37,500 bases of DNA. It comes from Neocallimastix lanati (nom. inval.). Lineage: Eukaryota > Neocallimastigomycota > Neocallimastigomycetes > Neocallimastigales > Neocallimastigaceae. Shown here one piece after another: positions 1 through 10,600 of this stretch. The notes beneath the pieces are model-generated. The model worked only from the letters and a program-made list of their open reading frames with translations, did not search any database and had not been told where the DNA came from. A program made the position numbers and the translations under genes. Within the stretch, counting starts at the first letter, position 1; every line of letters starts with the position of its first letter. The stretch lies in assembly GCA_016946835.1 (NCBI GenBank), contig JACVTC010000265.1, forward strand, positions 1 through 37,500, read 5' to 3'.

Positions 1-517
1 CTAACCCTAACCCCTAACCCTAACCCTAACCCTAACCCTAACCCTAACCCTAACCCCTAACCCTAACCCTAACCCCTAACCTAACCCTAACCCTAACCCT
101 AACCCCTAACCCCTAACCCTAACCCCCCTAACCCAACCCTAACCCCTACCCCTAACCCTAACCCCCCCTAACCCCCTAACTAACCCCCTAACCCCCTAAC
201 CCTAACCCCTAACCCTAACCCCTACCTAACCCCTAAACCCCTAACCCCTACCTAACCCCCCTAACCCCTAACCCCTAACCCCTAACCCTAACCCCTAACC
301 CTAACCCCTAACCCCTAACCCCTAACCCTAACCCCCCTAACCCCTAACCCCTAACCCCTAACCCTAATTAACCCTCTAACCCCTAACCCTAACCCTTAAC
401 CCCTAACCCCTAACCCTAACCCTTAACCCCTAACCCCTAACCCCTAACCCCTAACCCCTAACCCCTAACCCTAACCCTAACCCTAACCCCTAACCCCTAA
501 CCCCTAACCCCCTAACT
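1..517. repeat. Telomere, C-strand repeats (CCCTAA / CCCCTAA)
   Basis: The sequence opens with continuous CCCTAA units. From about base 50 inward these mix with CCCCTAA and occasional longer C runs, and the array ends near 517. The C-rich strand reads 5' to 3' from the window edge, which is the orientation expected for a native left chromosome end with G strand TTAGGG/TTAGGGG. The first 60 bases are mostly canonical and the inner part is heterogeneous, as is usual for proximal telomere tracts. Some C-run variation may be homopolymer sequencing error. Confidence 0.97.
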
Positions 518-735
518 CCTTTGATTCAGAGTTCTTGTCTTTTAGTTCTCTTGTCTATTCTTTGGGTTATTCTGGATTCTTTGGATCCCTTTTTTTGGTT
601 CTCGGTTCTCCGACCTTACCTTCTTGGGATGTATTTTCTTTATTCTCTATGATTGTTATAATAATTAACAATACTTTTAATTAATTATTATTTATTTAAT
701 AATTAATTATTTTATTATTATAATAATCTATTTAA
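518..735. other. Telomere-proximal junction segment
   Basis: Directly after the last telomere repeat, about 120 bp (518-640) is visibly richer in G and C than anything else intergenic here. It contains pyrimidine-rich short words such as TTCTTGTCTTTTAG and TTCTTTGGGTTATTCTGGATTC. It carries no open frame. After 640 it passes into pure A/T sequence with short inverted repeats. It may be a conserved subtelomeric junction element, but with one chromosome end that cannot be tested. Confidence 0.5.
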
Positions 736-1200
736 TAAACTTATGTATAATTGTTATTATTTATATAATAACAATATTTTTTAATCAAAATTGTTTGATT
801 ATTATTTCTCATAATAATAATCTTCTATAAAATCATGTATTAATTATTATTATTTTCATAATAATAATAATTTTCTATTTTAAAATGTATTATTTATTAA
901 CTCATGTATTAATTATTATTTCTCATAATAATTATAAACTCATGTATTAATTATTATTTTTATAATAATTATAAACTCATGTATTAATTATTATTTTACA
1001 ATAATAATTACTTAATATTTAAAGTTATTATTCGCTTGCTATAATTATTATTATTTTCTTAATAATAATTCTCTAGAATAGTATAGAATTCTTTGTTACA
1101 AATAGAATAGTTTAAAAATCTTAGAATAGATTTTAATATCTAAAATAAAAATCTTATTTTCTATTATTATTTGTTTAAAATAATAATAGTCGCTAGAATA
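736..1200. repeat. Subtelomeric A/T hairpin repeat cluster
   Basis: A recurring unit, ACTCATGTATTAATTATTATT followed by a short loop and ATAATAATT, can fold into a small hairpin. Near-identical copies start at 900, 938 and 975 (spacing 38 and 37 bp). More diverged copies begin near 736 and 829, and the hairpin half alone (ATTATTATT, loop, AATAATAAT) recurs near 799, 1043 and 1160. No coding potential is seen from 1200 to 1655, which is A/T sequence leading to the first gene and also holds one short telomere-like word at 1315-1324. Confidence 0.7.
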
Positions 1201-1314
1201 GTTTAATAATTAAACTTCTTGAAAATCAATAATGATTTTTCTTAAATTATATATACATTAATAATGTATTAACTATTTTGATTAATTTTATTAAATAAAA
1301 TTATAACGTTTAAA

Positions 1315-1324
1315 ACCTAACCCC
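1315..1324. repeat. Short interstitial telomere-like word
   Basis: The word CCTAACCCCT interrupts pure A/T sequence about 800 bp inside the telomere array. It matches the CCCCTAA variant register but is only 10 bases long, so chance cannot be excluded. Confidence 0.3.
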
Positions 1325-1655
1325 TATGAAACTAACTCATCATATAGAAAACTAGTATCCAATGAAATACTGAGATTATTATATAGAAAATTTCGTATAA
1401 ATTAATAGTGGATTTTATTTTTATTTTTTTTTTATTATTAAATTTAAAATAAAATTAAATGAAAAAGATAAAAAATTAAATAAATAAATAAATAAAATAT
1501 TGAAATATTTTAATAACGAAATAGTTGAAATATAATAAAATAAAATTATAGTATTAATATAAAAACTATAAAAATTATAAAGAAAATATTAAATATATAC
1601 ATCTATATATTAATATTTTATTTTATTTATTTAATTTAAAAAAAAATAAATAATA

Positions 1656-4600
1656 ATGAATACAGAAAAACTTATCTATATATTTTTGATTTTACTTGAA
1701 GTTTATTTTTATAAAGTTAATTGCTCTTATATTAGTAAATCAAATAAAGTTGCAATTATAAAAAATTATAAAAATAATCTTTGTTTGACCTATCATAAAA
1801 AAGAATATAAAGTTAGGCTAAGCACATGTAAAAATAATTATTTAAAACAACAATGGATTATCCCCAAGTCAGGAGAAGGTTATTATGTTAGTAAGGAAGA
1901 TACTAATATATGTTTAAATATTTCAAAAAGTGGAAGTGTCGTAACCGATTTATGTTCTAAAAATGGTACAAAGCTTGGTAATATTCTTCATTCCAAAACT
2001 GGTGAATCTATTTGGACTCCATTGGATGATACAAAATGCCTTGGAATTCTAAAAGCCGACAGAGAAATGATTAACGATGAAAATAAAAGAAAAAATAACA
2101 GTATTCGTCTTAATATGAATCAATGTAATAGTTCTAAAAGCGACCAACATTGGCGTATGGAAATTATTGAGGAAAATTATAGTGAAAAGAATACAAGTAC
2201 TATAAAGAATACAAGTACCAAAAAGAATACAATTACCAAAAAGAATACAAGTACCAAAAAGAATACAAGTACCAAAAAGAATACAAGTACTAAAAAGAAT
2301 ACAAGTACCAAAAAGAATACAAGTACCAAAAAGAATACAAGTACTAAAAAGAATACTACAACTACTACAATAATAGGAAAAGATATCCCAATCAGTAAAA
2401 ATTATAAATGTGGTCCTATGTATGGTAGATGTAGTGAAAACTTGTGTTGCAGTAAATACGGTTATTGTGGAAAAACTGAAAAATATTGTGACGCAGGATG
2501 CCAAAAAGATTATGGAAGATGCAATAGTACGACTTTAGATATTCCATTGACAACAGAAAAATCAAAAAATACTACTAAAAAATCAAATATAACTATAAAA
2601 ACTTCAACAAATACTAACCCAAAAGCATCAACTGTTAATAATATCACTATTAATGTCACTACAACAAAAAGTAATTCTATTACTACTAGAATAAATTCAA
2701 ATATTGTTAGTACAACTAATAGAAAATCTACTAAAAAAATAATTCCAACTGCTGTTACTACCCCAGCTACAAATACTACTTCAATTGCTGTTACTACTAC
2801 CACTACAAATACTACTTCAATTGCTATTACTACTACTGCTACAGATTTATCATTAGAAAGTAATTCATCGTTTATACCTGAAAAATTTATTGAATCTAAT
2901 TCAACTATTGATAATCCTTATAGAGGTTGGTATCACGGTTCGAAATCGGTAGATATATCAGATTATGCTAAATATGATTGTAAGTACATTAAAAGATTAT
3001 CAAATATTCGTAAAGAAGAAATTGGATTACAATATATTGGTATTCAGTTAGAAGAATTCAAAAATAGAGAAATCTCTAAGGAAGGATTAAATAATATCAG
3101 ATCATTATTTAGTGAATATAGAGCAAAAGCAAAAGCAGATGGTATTACAAGATTAATTATAAGATTCTATTATGATAACGCAGATAATTGTAAGATGAAT
3201 CCAAACGGAACTCCACGTACTACTAAAGTCAATAAAAGAAATAACTTCAATAATACAATAGAAGAAAATTATAATGAAATCAACGATGATTCATTTTATC
3301 CAATTAAAAAAAACGATAATGAATATATAAATTTGAGTAAAAACGATATAATTTATGTAACGGATAAATTGAATTATAATTTACCGTTATTTAAAAATAA
3401 AATAAATAATTCGAAAGAAGAAGATGACGAAAATAATGACAATGAAACATCTACAGTTAATGCATATGATGATGAAGATGATATTGAATTTATAGATGAT
3501 TTGGATAATGACGAAAGTATATTCTTTAATCAAAATGATTATCTAAGTCTTGAAGATTTTAATGAAAATAATATATTATCACTAAGTGATGATAAGTTAA
3601 ATGATTATATGGATCAAATGAATTTTATTTCTTCAAATACTTCATTAACTATCAAAAATAAAATTAATAAAAGAGAAAATGTTGGCATCCAAATCTCAAC
3701 AGATTTATTTAATGTTGATTCAGTAAAACTTTTTACAAATTCAATTCGTTATAATGGAAAGAAGGGTCAATGTTTTATCAAAACAGCATTTGAGAGTTGT
3801 GAACTTTACTCAACTGAAGAATTGGAACCAGATAATATAGAAATTATAAAAACTCATATTAAACAATTATCAGAAATTGTTAATGAATATAAAGATATTA
3901 TTTATATACACCAAGGTGTATTTATTGGAACTTGGGGAGAAATGCATAGTTCTTCATACTCAAAAAATTACAAGGATATACCTGAATTAATTAATACGAT
4001 TAATAATTATTTTGATCCATCTATTTATTTAGCCGTAAGAACTCCTCGTCATTATCGAATGATAATGAACTATAATAAAATAACTAATAAAAAATTATTG
4101 ACATCTAGGTTAGGTTTATTCAATGATGGTCTTTTTTATAATGATAATGATTACGGTACTTATGGTCAAAGTGATATAAATGAAAACAACGGAATCATTA
4201 AAGCAAACCGCAAAGATGAAATAAAGTTTCAAAATAAAATTTGTTTTAATGTTCCTAGTGGCGGTGAAAGTGTTTTAAATAAGAACACTATGGATTTCAA
4301 TGATCTAAGTATCGATAATACTTATTATAATATTAAAAATTATAATAACTTTTATACCTGCAATGATTATTCTAATACAATTCATTTAAGTTACTTAAAT
4401 GATGATTATAGTAAACCTATATACTCTCATTGGAGTAATTATACTTATTACAATTCTACTAATCCAATATGGAATGGTGGAAATGGTCATGATTATATAA
4501 GTAATCATCTAGGATATAGATATGTTATTAAAAACGCCACTTTTAGCAGTTATAATGATACTTTAAACATTGATATTACAAACGTAGGATATTCTCCAGC

Positions 4601-4883
4601 ATATATAAAATTTGATATTAAGATATTTCTAGTAAATAGTAATAATATATTAGAAAAAGAAATTAATGTAAATGAGGATAACAGATTATGGAAAAGTAAT
4701 GATTTATACAAATTAAAAATTTTTTTAGACTTCAATTCTTATTCTATTAAAAATCTAAATGACAAATATAACATCTATTTCAAACTAATCGATCCTACTT
4801 ATGGTTCGACTATTAAGTTTGGCAACACATTAAACTTTAAAAATGAATACGGTTATAAAATAGGCACCTTAGTAATAAATTGA
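1656..4883 (+). CDS. Secreted ricin-like lectin / chitin-binding / DUF4874-DUF4832 protein
   Basis: This 1075-aa protein begins with a hydrophobic signal peptide (residues 1-23). Residues ~25-170 resemble a ricin-type beta-trefoil: repeated CL.. starts and QQW and QHW motifs. A Lys-Asn-Thr repeat linker follows, then a hevein-type chitin-binding domain with eight cysteines (C252 to C289). Next comes a long Thr-rich linker (~290-400). DUF4874 starts at NPYRGWYH (420-427) and resumes at IGTWGEMH (near 757) and RTP (795). DUF4832 follows at SRLGLFNDG (817) with the DYGTY motif and a late HLGYR motif. A roughly 205-residue acidic, Asn-rich insert (~513-720) interrupts DUF4874. The DUF4874/DUF4832 pair has no established activity; a carbohydrate-active, TIM-barrel-like role is inferred from the attached binding domains. 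The likely location is extracellular, bound to chitin or glycans. It is the first gene from the telomere. Confidence 0.93.
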   Translation: MNTEKLIYIFLILLEVYFYKVNCSYISKSNKVAIIKNYKNNLCLTYHKKEYKVRLSTCKNNYLKQQWIIPKSGEGYYVSKEDTNICLNISKSGSVVTDLCSKNGTKLGNILHSKTGESIWTPLDDTKCLGILKADREMINDENKRKNNSIRLNMNQCNSSKSDQHWRMEIIEENYSEKNTSTIKNTSTKKNTITKKNTSTKKNTSTKKNTSTKKNTSTKKNTSTKKNTSTKKNTTTTTIIGKDIPISKNYKCGPMYGRCSENLCCSKYGYCGKTEKYCDAGCQKDYGRCNSTTLDIPLTTEKSKNTTKKSNITIKTSTNTNPKASTVNNITINVTTTKSNSITTRINSNIVSTTNRKSTKKIIPTAVTTPATNTTSIAVTTTTTNTTSIAITTTATDLSLESNSSFIPEKFIESNSTIDNPYRGWYHGSKSVDISDYAKYDCKYIKRLSNIRKEEIGLQYIGIQLEEFKNREISKEGLNNIRSLFSEYRAKAKADGITRLIIRFYYDNADNCKMNPNGTPRTTKVNKRNNFNNTIEENYNEINDDSFYPIKKNDNEYINLSKNDIIYVTDKLNYNLPLFKNKINNSKEEDDENNDNETSTVNAYDDEDDIEFIDDLDNDESIFFNQNDYLSLEDFNENNILSLSDDKLNDYMDQMNFISSNTSLTIKNKINKRENVGIQISTDLFNVDSVKLFTNSIRYNGKKGQCFIKTAFESCELYSTEELEPDNIEIIKTHIKQLSEIVNEYKDIIYIHQGVFIGTWGEMHSSSYSKNYKDIPELINTINNYFDPSIYLAVRTPRHYRMIMNYNKITNKKLLTSRLGLFNDGLFYNDNDYGTYGQSDINENNGIIKANRKDEIKFQNKICFNVPSGGESVLNKNTMDFNDLSIDNTYYNIKNYNNFYTCNDYSNTIHLSYLNDDYSKPIYSHWSNYTYYNSTNPIWNGGNGHDYISNHLGYRYVIKNATFSSYNDTLNIDITNVGYSPAYIKFDIKIFLVNSNNILEKEINVNEDNRLWKSNDLYKLKIFLDFNSYSIKNLNDKYNIYFKLIDPTYGSTIKFGNTLNFKNEYGYKIGTLVIN
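2187..2357 (+). repeat. 18-bp in-frame minisatellite (KKNTST linker)
   Basis: About nine tandem copies of an 18-bp unit (AAGAATACAAGTACCAAA and close variants) encode the hexapeptide Lys-Asn-Thr-Ser-Thr-Lys. They form the linker between the ricin-like domain and the chitin-binding domain. Copies differ at few bases, which suggests recent expansion, and the unit is a multiple of three, so copy changes keep the frame. Confidence 0.9.
2751..2858 (+). repeat. 36-bp in-frame repeat in Thr-rich linker
   Basis: Two clear copies of a 36-bp unit start at 2751 and 2787, with a third partial copy from 2823. The unit encodes a 12-residue Ala-Val-Thr-Thr...Asn-Thr-Thr-Ser-Ile repeat. It lies in the Thr-rich, probably O-glycosylated linker before DUF4874. 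Confidence 0.8.
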
Positions 4884-4952
4884 TAATATTATAATAAATA
4901 TTTAAATGTTTTAGTAATAAATTGATAATATTATAATAAATATTTAAATGTT
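4869..4952. repeat. Perfect 42-bp tandem duplication across a stop codon
   Basis: Two identical 42-bp copies, 4869-4910 and 4911-4952, begin TTAGTAATAAATTGATAATA. The first copy contains the last codons and TGA stop of the 1075-aa gene; the second lies wholly in the 3' flank. A shorter degenerate third copy follows (ATAAAATTGATAATAC). Exact identity in such A/T-rich DNA implies a recent duplication. Confidence 0.9.
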
Positions 4953-5028
4953 TTATAAAATTGATAATACTTTATTTTATAAACATTTTAAAAAATTAAA
5001 TATATATATTTAAATATAAATATTAATA

Positions 5029-5059
<31 letters not shown>

Positions 5060-7669
5060 TAAAATGATAAATAGCTCCATGTCAAATATAAAAAAACAAA
5101 TTAAATTTACTAATAAATAAATGAAAATTAAAATATAAAAAAAAATTATATTTAATTCTAAAAAAAATAATAAATATAATATTATAATAAAATAATAAAA
5201 ATAGTAAAAATAAAAATATACAATATTTTTATTAAAAAAAAAGAAATTATTTATTTGGTTTATAACATTTTTAAATATATTTCATAAAGTTTTGTAACTA
5301 AATCAAGATTAAAATAAAATATATTTTAATATTATTAAATAAACATTTGATTATAAATTTACTATGTCCTCATTTTTATATTCAAAGTTTAAAAATAATT
5401 TAATATTTTTATATTTTATTAATTATTTTACCTATTTATACTATATATAAATATATATTATTTTTTTATATATTAAGATAATAAAAAATTGCTGCTTTCA
5501 TCATTATTACCTTTTTTATGAAGAGTACTATATTATAAATACTTAATATAAGTATATATAATAATTAAAAAGAATTTAAATAATTATATATATCTATAAA
5601 ATTTCTACTTAAATAGATATACATAATTTAATAAATAATAATTTTTGTTTAAATAAATAAAACATATACATTTTTCTAATAATTTTTAATAAGTAACATT
5701 CCACAATAAATAAGTATTTTAGGAAAATTAGTGGAATTGTAATTTTATATTTAATTAAATTAAATATATATATATATAATAGGTTCAATACAGAGAATTT
5801 CTAATTATTCTAATTATTTATCAAATAAATTTATATTTACATAAAAAAATAATATTAAATTTTTATAATTTAAGTCAAAATCTACTTTCCTGTTTTTTTT
5901 TTTCATATAAATTTAAAAATATCGAAAATTGAAGTTTTGTATATTATATTGATGATATTGATCATATAACTCTTTCGATATATTTTTATGTTTATTAATA
6001 TTATACTTATTTTATATTTTAAATCAATATGCAAATTGAAAAATTCAAAATGCAAATTTAAAGGTACTATATGTTCTTATTCTGATTATCTAGTATACAA
6101 ATAAAAATAAACGGTATTATTTTTATCGAATATAAGGAATTTTAAGAAGAAATTAATGTTGATATAAAAGAAGAAAAAAATAGAAATGTAATTATAAATA
6201 TTATAATTTTACCTATAGGCTTCTTTGGTTTATTTTTTTAATAATTTTTGTATTTGGATGATTGATCATTACAAACTTCATGTAAATCTAAATCCTAATA
6301 ATGTTTGTGCTAGTTATGTAGGTTATATAAAAAAATTAAATAATATACTAAACATTTATTAGAATTTTTAAATATTTAATATAGATAAAAAAAAATAATA
6401 CATTTATGATTTTAATAAAAAAAAAATTATTCTTAATAAAAAAACAAAAAACAAAGACATAACAAAAATCAAAAACCAAAAACCAAAAACCATAAAATAA
6501 AAAAAAAAAAAAAAAAAAAGAAAAATTAAAAAGCAGATATAAAAAAAATTAATATTGTTATTTAATAATAATATATAAATGATAAACTTTATTTATAATA
6601 TTTAATATAAAAATTTATTATATTTAATAAATATTATAAATATTATATTTTTTTTTAAAAAAAAAAAAAAAAAAACCAAAATATATTTTTGAATTTTTAT
6701 TTCTTAATTTATTTAAAAATAATTAAAGAAATAAAATAAATCTTCTTTGTTCAAAGAAAACCAATTTGTATTAAACAATATATATATATACAAAGATATA
6801 CAATACTATATTTAAAAAAAAAATAAAATAAAGTTATTTTAATAAACTATAAATAATATTTTTTATTATTTAATTTTTATAAAATTATTTTGGTCATTTT
6901 TTTTTAAATTTATGATTTAAAAACAATAAATTGTCAAATGGAAATATTTAAAAATTTTAATACTAATGAATTTTAAATATCATTAGTTTTTTTTACAAGA
7001 GAAAAGAAAAACAATTCAAGTAGTTTAAAATTATATATAACTGTTATAATATAAAAGATAATTATTATTATACATAATTATATTTTTATACTTTCATCTA
7101 CATTAAAAAATATAATTATTTATATTTTATTAATTTAATTATTTTTTATTTATTATTTATTATTTATTATTTATTATTTATTATTTATTATTTATTATTT
7201 ATTATTTTTTATTTATTATTTATAATTTTTTATTTATTATTTATAATTTATTATTTATTATTTATTATTTATTATTTAATGTTTAACTTTTTATTATTTT
7301 TAATTTACATTTCATTTCGTTAAGAGTAATTTACTTCTTTTAATTTAATAATAATTATAATTATTATTATTTTTTATTTTTAATAAAATAAGTAATATAT
7401 ATTTTAATCTTTTTTTTGTGTAATAGAAAAAAAATTATTTTTTATTTTAAAATTTTATAATTAATAATTATAATTATAAAACATAATAAAAAGTATTATT
7501 ATTTTTATAACATATATATATATTTGAAGGATATTTTTTATATTTATATTTTTATTTCATTTTTTATAAAATATAATTTCTATACTATAATTTATTTATT
7601 TTTAGATTTAATTTATTTTTTTCAATAATTTTTGTATTATTTTTTTTTAATTTTTTTTATTATTTTTTT
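4953..7669. other. Gene-free A/T-rich region between convergent genes
   Basis: This 2.7-kb stretch separates the 3' ends of the 1075-aa (+) and 2971-aa (-) genes. It holds long homopolymer A and T tracts (for example near 5034-5059, 6497-6518 and 6649-6674), A/T microsatellites, a CAAAAAC-type run near 6463-6490 and short weak inverted repeats (attccac/gtggaat at 5698 and 5731). I see no supportable gene, tRNA or element relic. Confidence 0.6.
7141..7277. repeat. TTTATTA heptamer microsatellite
   Basis: A run of about 18 copies of a 7-bp TTTATTA unit, with interruptions (TTTTTTA, TTTATAA), lies about 400 bp beyond the 3' end of the 2971-aa gene. Confidence 0.85.
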
Positions 7670-10600
7670 TTAATTTTCTTTGTAAGTACCGACTGAGTTT
7701 TTAACCCATCTAAATCCTGGATATTTACCATCGCTTGGATCTTCACAAGATTCAAATTTAGGACGATCTGTATAACGAATACATTTGTTAGTATTTACGT
7801 AGGATCCATTTGAATTTTTACTATACACATATAAAACTGAAGAATATTCTCCTCCTCCATACTTAAATTTATGCTTAGCATTAGCACAATTAACTATGGA
7901 AATATATGGATCGTTAATATCCAAACAATAGTTAGATTTTTTTCCTAGTTTACCATTTTTACTATTCGCTAAATACATAAAAGATGGTGAACTGGTAGAA
8001 TCGAAAATCCAAGTGAAATAAGGATTATGCTTGCTGCTTAATATTTCAATCTTAGAAATATTAGATAAACTTGGAACACCCAAATAGTACTCATTACCAA
8101 TAACACCTTTAAATGTATATTCACTATAAGATTGTTTTGGGGTAGGAGTAGGAGTTTTTTTTGTTGTTTTTGTTGGTTCTGGAGGATATGAAAATGAATA
8201 GTAAACGTACTTTTTATTTTTGTACATTTCATAAAATTCTAATTTATCTTCCTCACATGACACACGAATATATTTATTTTTAGAAGGATTACCAGATATA
8301 TCTTTAAAACTGATAAGATTTAATGGTTGATATTGATCCTTATAATATAATTTAAAGTTATAGTCACTATCAAATCCTGCATAACTAATAACTGCAGAAT
8401 CACTAGTGGCAATATCATTTAACTCTCCCATAAAATCTGTTTCAACTTTCTTTTTATGATTTCTATAAATTAAACCTTTATTTGTAAGAACTAAACTTAC
8501 ATTTTTGCATAATAATTTCTCCCCCATTCCGATTTTTTCAGTAGGATTAATGGTAGATTTTGCGACGTGATTTTTATCTAAATAGTCAATAATTTCATCA
8601 TTATATGTATTTATAAATTTACAATTATAGTCTTCGTCACAATTTAATATATAATTATACTTGTTTTTGACATTCCATTCATCCTTGATGATAATTTTAT
8701 TGTCGTTTGCTATCAGTTCTCCATCTTCATTTAAACTTAGTTTTATTATATCATCTTTGTAATATTTACCAAAAGATTTTTCATTAATCTCAAAATTACC
8801 AACTTTTTCATATTTATAAATACTTTTACAATCACTTGATTCTAATTCTAAACCATTTTCACAATTTAAATATGGTCTATGCATCCAAATTAACTCGTCG
8901 TTTTTATTTCTGTCAGTAATTAATACTTCATCATATTTACCACATTCCATTTTGACATTCTTACGATTTATTGCTAATAGAGTTATATCCTCCGTTCTAT
9001 CTTTAGCTATCAAATTTCCGGTTGCTGTGTCCAAATATAAATTATTGGATATGAGATTTCTATTTTTATATCCAGAGAATAAAATTCTTTGATTACTATC
9101 TATAATTTTATGGTCTTTGTTATATAATAAACACATATCCTCATAAGAGTTTTTTAAAGGATCATCAATACAAATGTAATTGTTATGGTGTTCATTGGTA
9201 ACGTAAAGTTTGTGTTTACGACATTTATTCATAATTTCATCAATAATAAAATCATTATCATCATCATACAAAACAAGTAATGTTTCCGTTTCTTCACGTT
9301 TACATCTTAATGACATGTGTTCCGGTAATGTTTTATTTGTAATTTCTTCAAACAAAATTGTAGAACCTATAGTTACTGGAGGATATTTATTAGATATTTT
9401 TATTTCATTAGCATTAGGAAATTTTTTATCACCAACAACTAAATTCAGTTCATTATCAATGTAAGCACAATTTGTTTTATCATCTGTCTGGATTTGATCA
9501 CCAACTTGCAATACACTATTATTTTTATTTGTAAATAGGTTTGTATTATTAAATATTTGTGTTTTAGATTTATATAATATATTTTTATCATCATCTATAA
9601 TGTATAATCCTAGAGACTTATCACAACGCAAATTGATATTCTTTGATTTCGTTTTAATTTCAAGAATAGTTTCAATTTTATTATGGTCTTCAAAGAAATT
9701 TACCATGTAAACATCAGTACCTTTAGTCTTATCAATATACAAATAGCGAGTGTATGAACAAGTTTTTACGTTTCTATTATCACATGCTTTATATTTAAGT
9801 TCACCATCTATTATTATACCATACTCCGATAATTTGAAGCATTCATTATTATGATCATCATATAGATATTCACCAGTTTCTAACTTTTCATCATTCTTAT
9901 AGGAAATTGAACTTTTTTTATTAAAAGAAGGATAACGCCATTGTTCTTCATTTTCACTATTTCTTATTATAGCATATAATGTTCCGTATTCTTTTTCACA
10001 TTTTAAACTTAAATCTTTAGTAAACTGTTTTGATAATATATCTACTTCATTTAAAAGTAATACACCATTTTCTTGATTAAACCTCAACGTATTATTATAA
10101 GGTATAGAAGGAACTGTTATGTTAGTAAAAGGCACGGTTTCCTTATAGAAGAATAAACCAATTTTTTCATCCTTGGCATTTACACTTTGATTCTCTTTAT
10201 CTTCATTTACAGTACCTATACGTATACACTTTTCTTGAGGAGAAGCATTTAGATCGACGTATAAATCATCATAAATTATATCATCATCTTGAAGAATATC
10301 TTTGTTTGATATTGAAGGAAATTCCATCATAACCTTTTCATAATCGTCACTGTATAAAACGAATTTATTACCTCCATGATAAAACATGCATTTTCCATAT
10401 ATTTTCTTTTTACCACTTATGTTTTGAACCGTAGCTAGAGCTACATCATTATTTAAAAGAAGGGACTTTTCTTCAATTTTTATATATTCAGAGTTTAACA
10501 ATTCTCTTTTCAAAGTATTCTTAGAATCAAATATAGTCTTATTAAGATATCTTGTATATAATTTATTATCGTCAAAGATGAGACATTCTTCTTTGGTGTC

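Noticed and set aside
2049-2803. Minus-strand open frames over the KKNTST and Thr-rich repeats
   Set aside because: Antisense shadows of repeats in the 1075-aa gene.
5781-5790. GGTTCAATAC as a tRNA B-box
   Set aside because: The box lacks the final CC, and no A-box or cloverleaf can be drawn around it.
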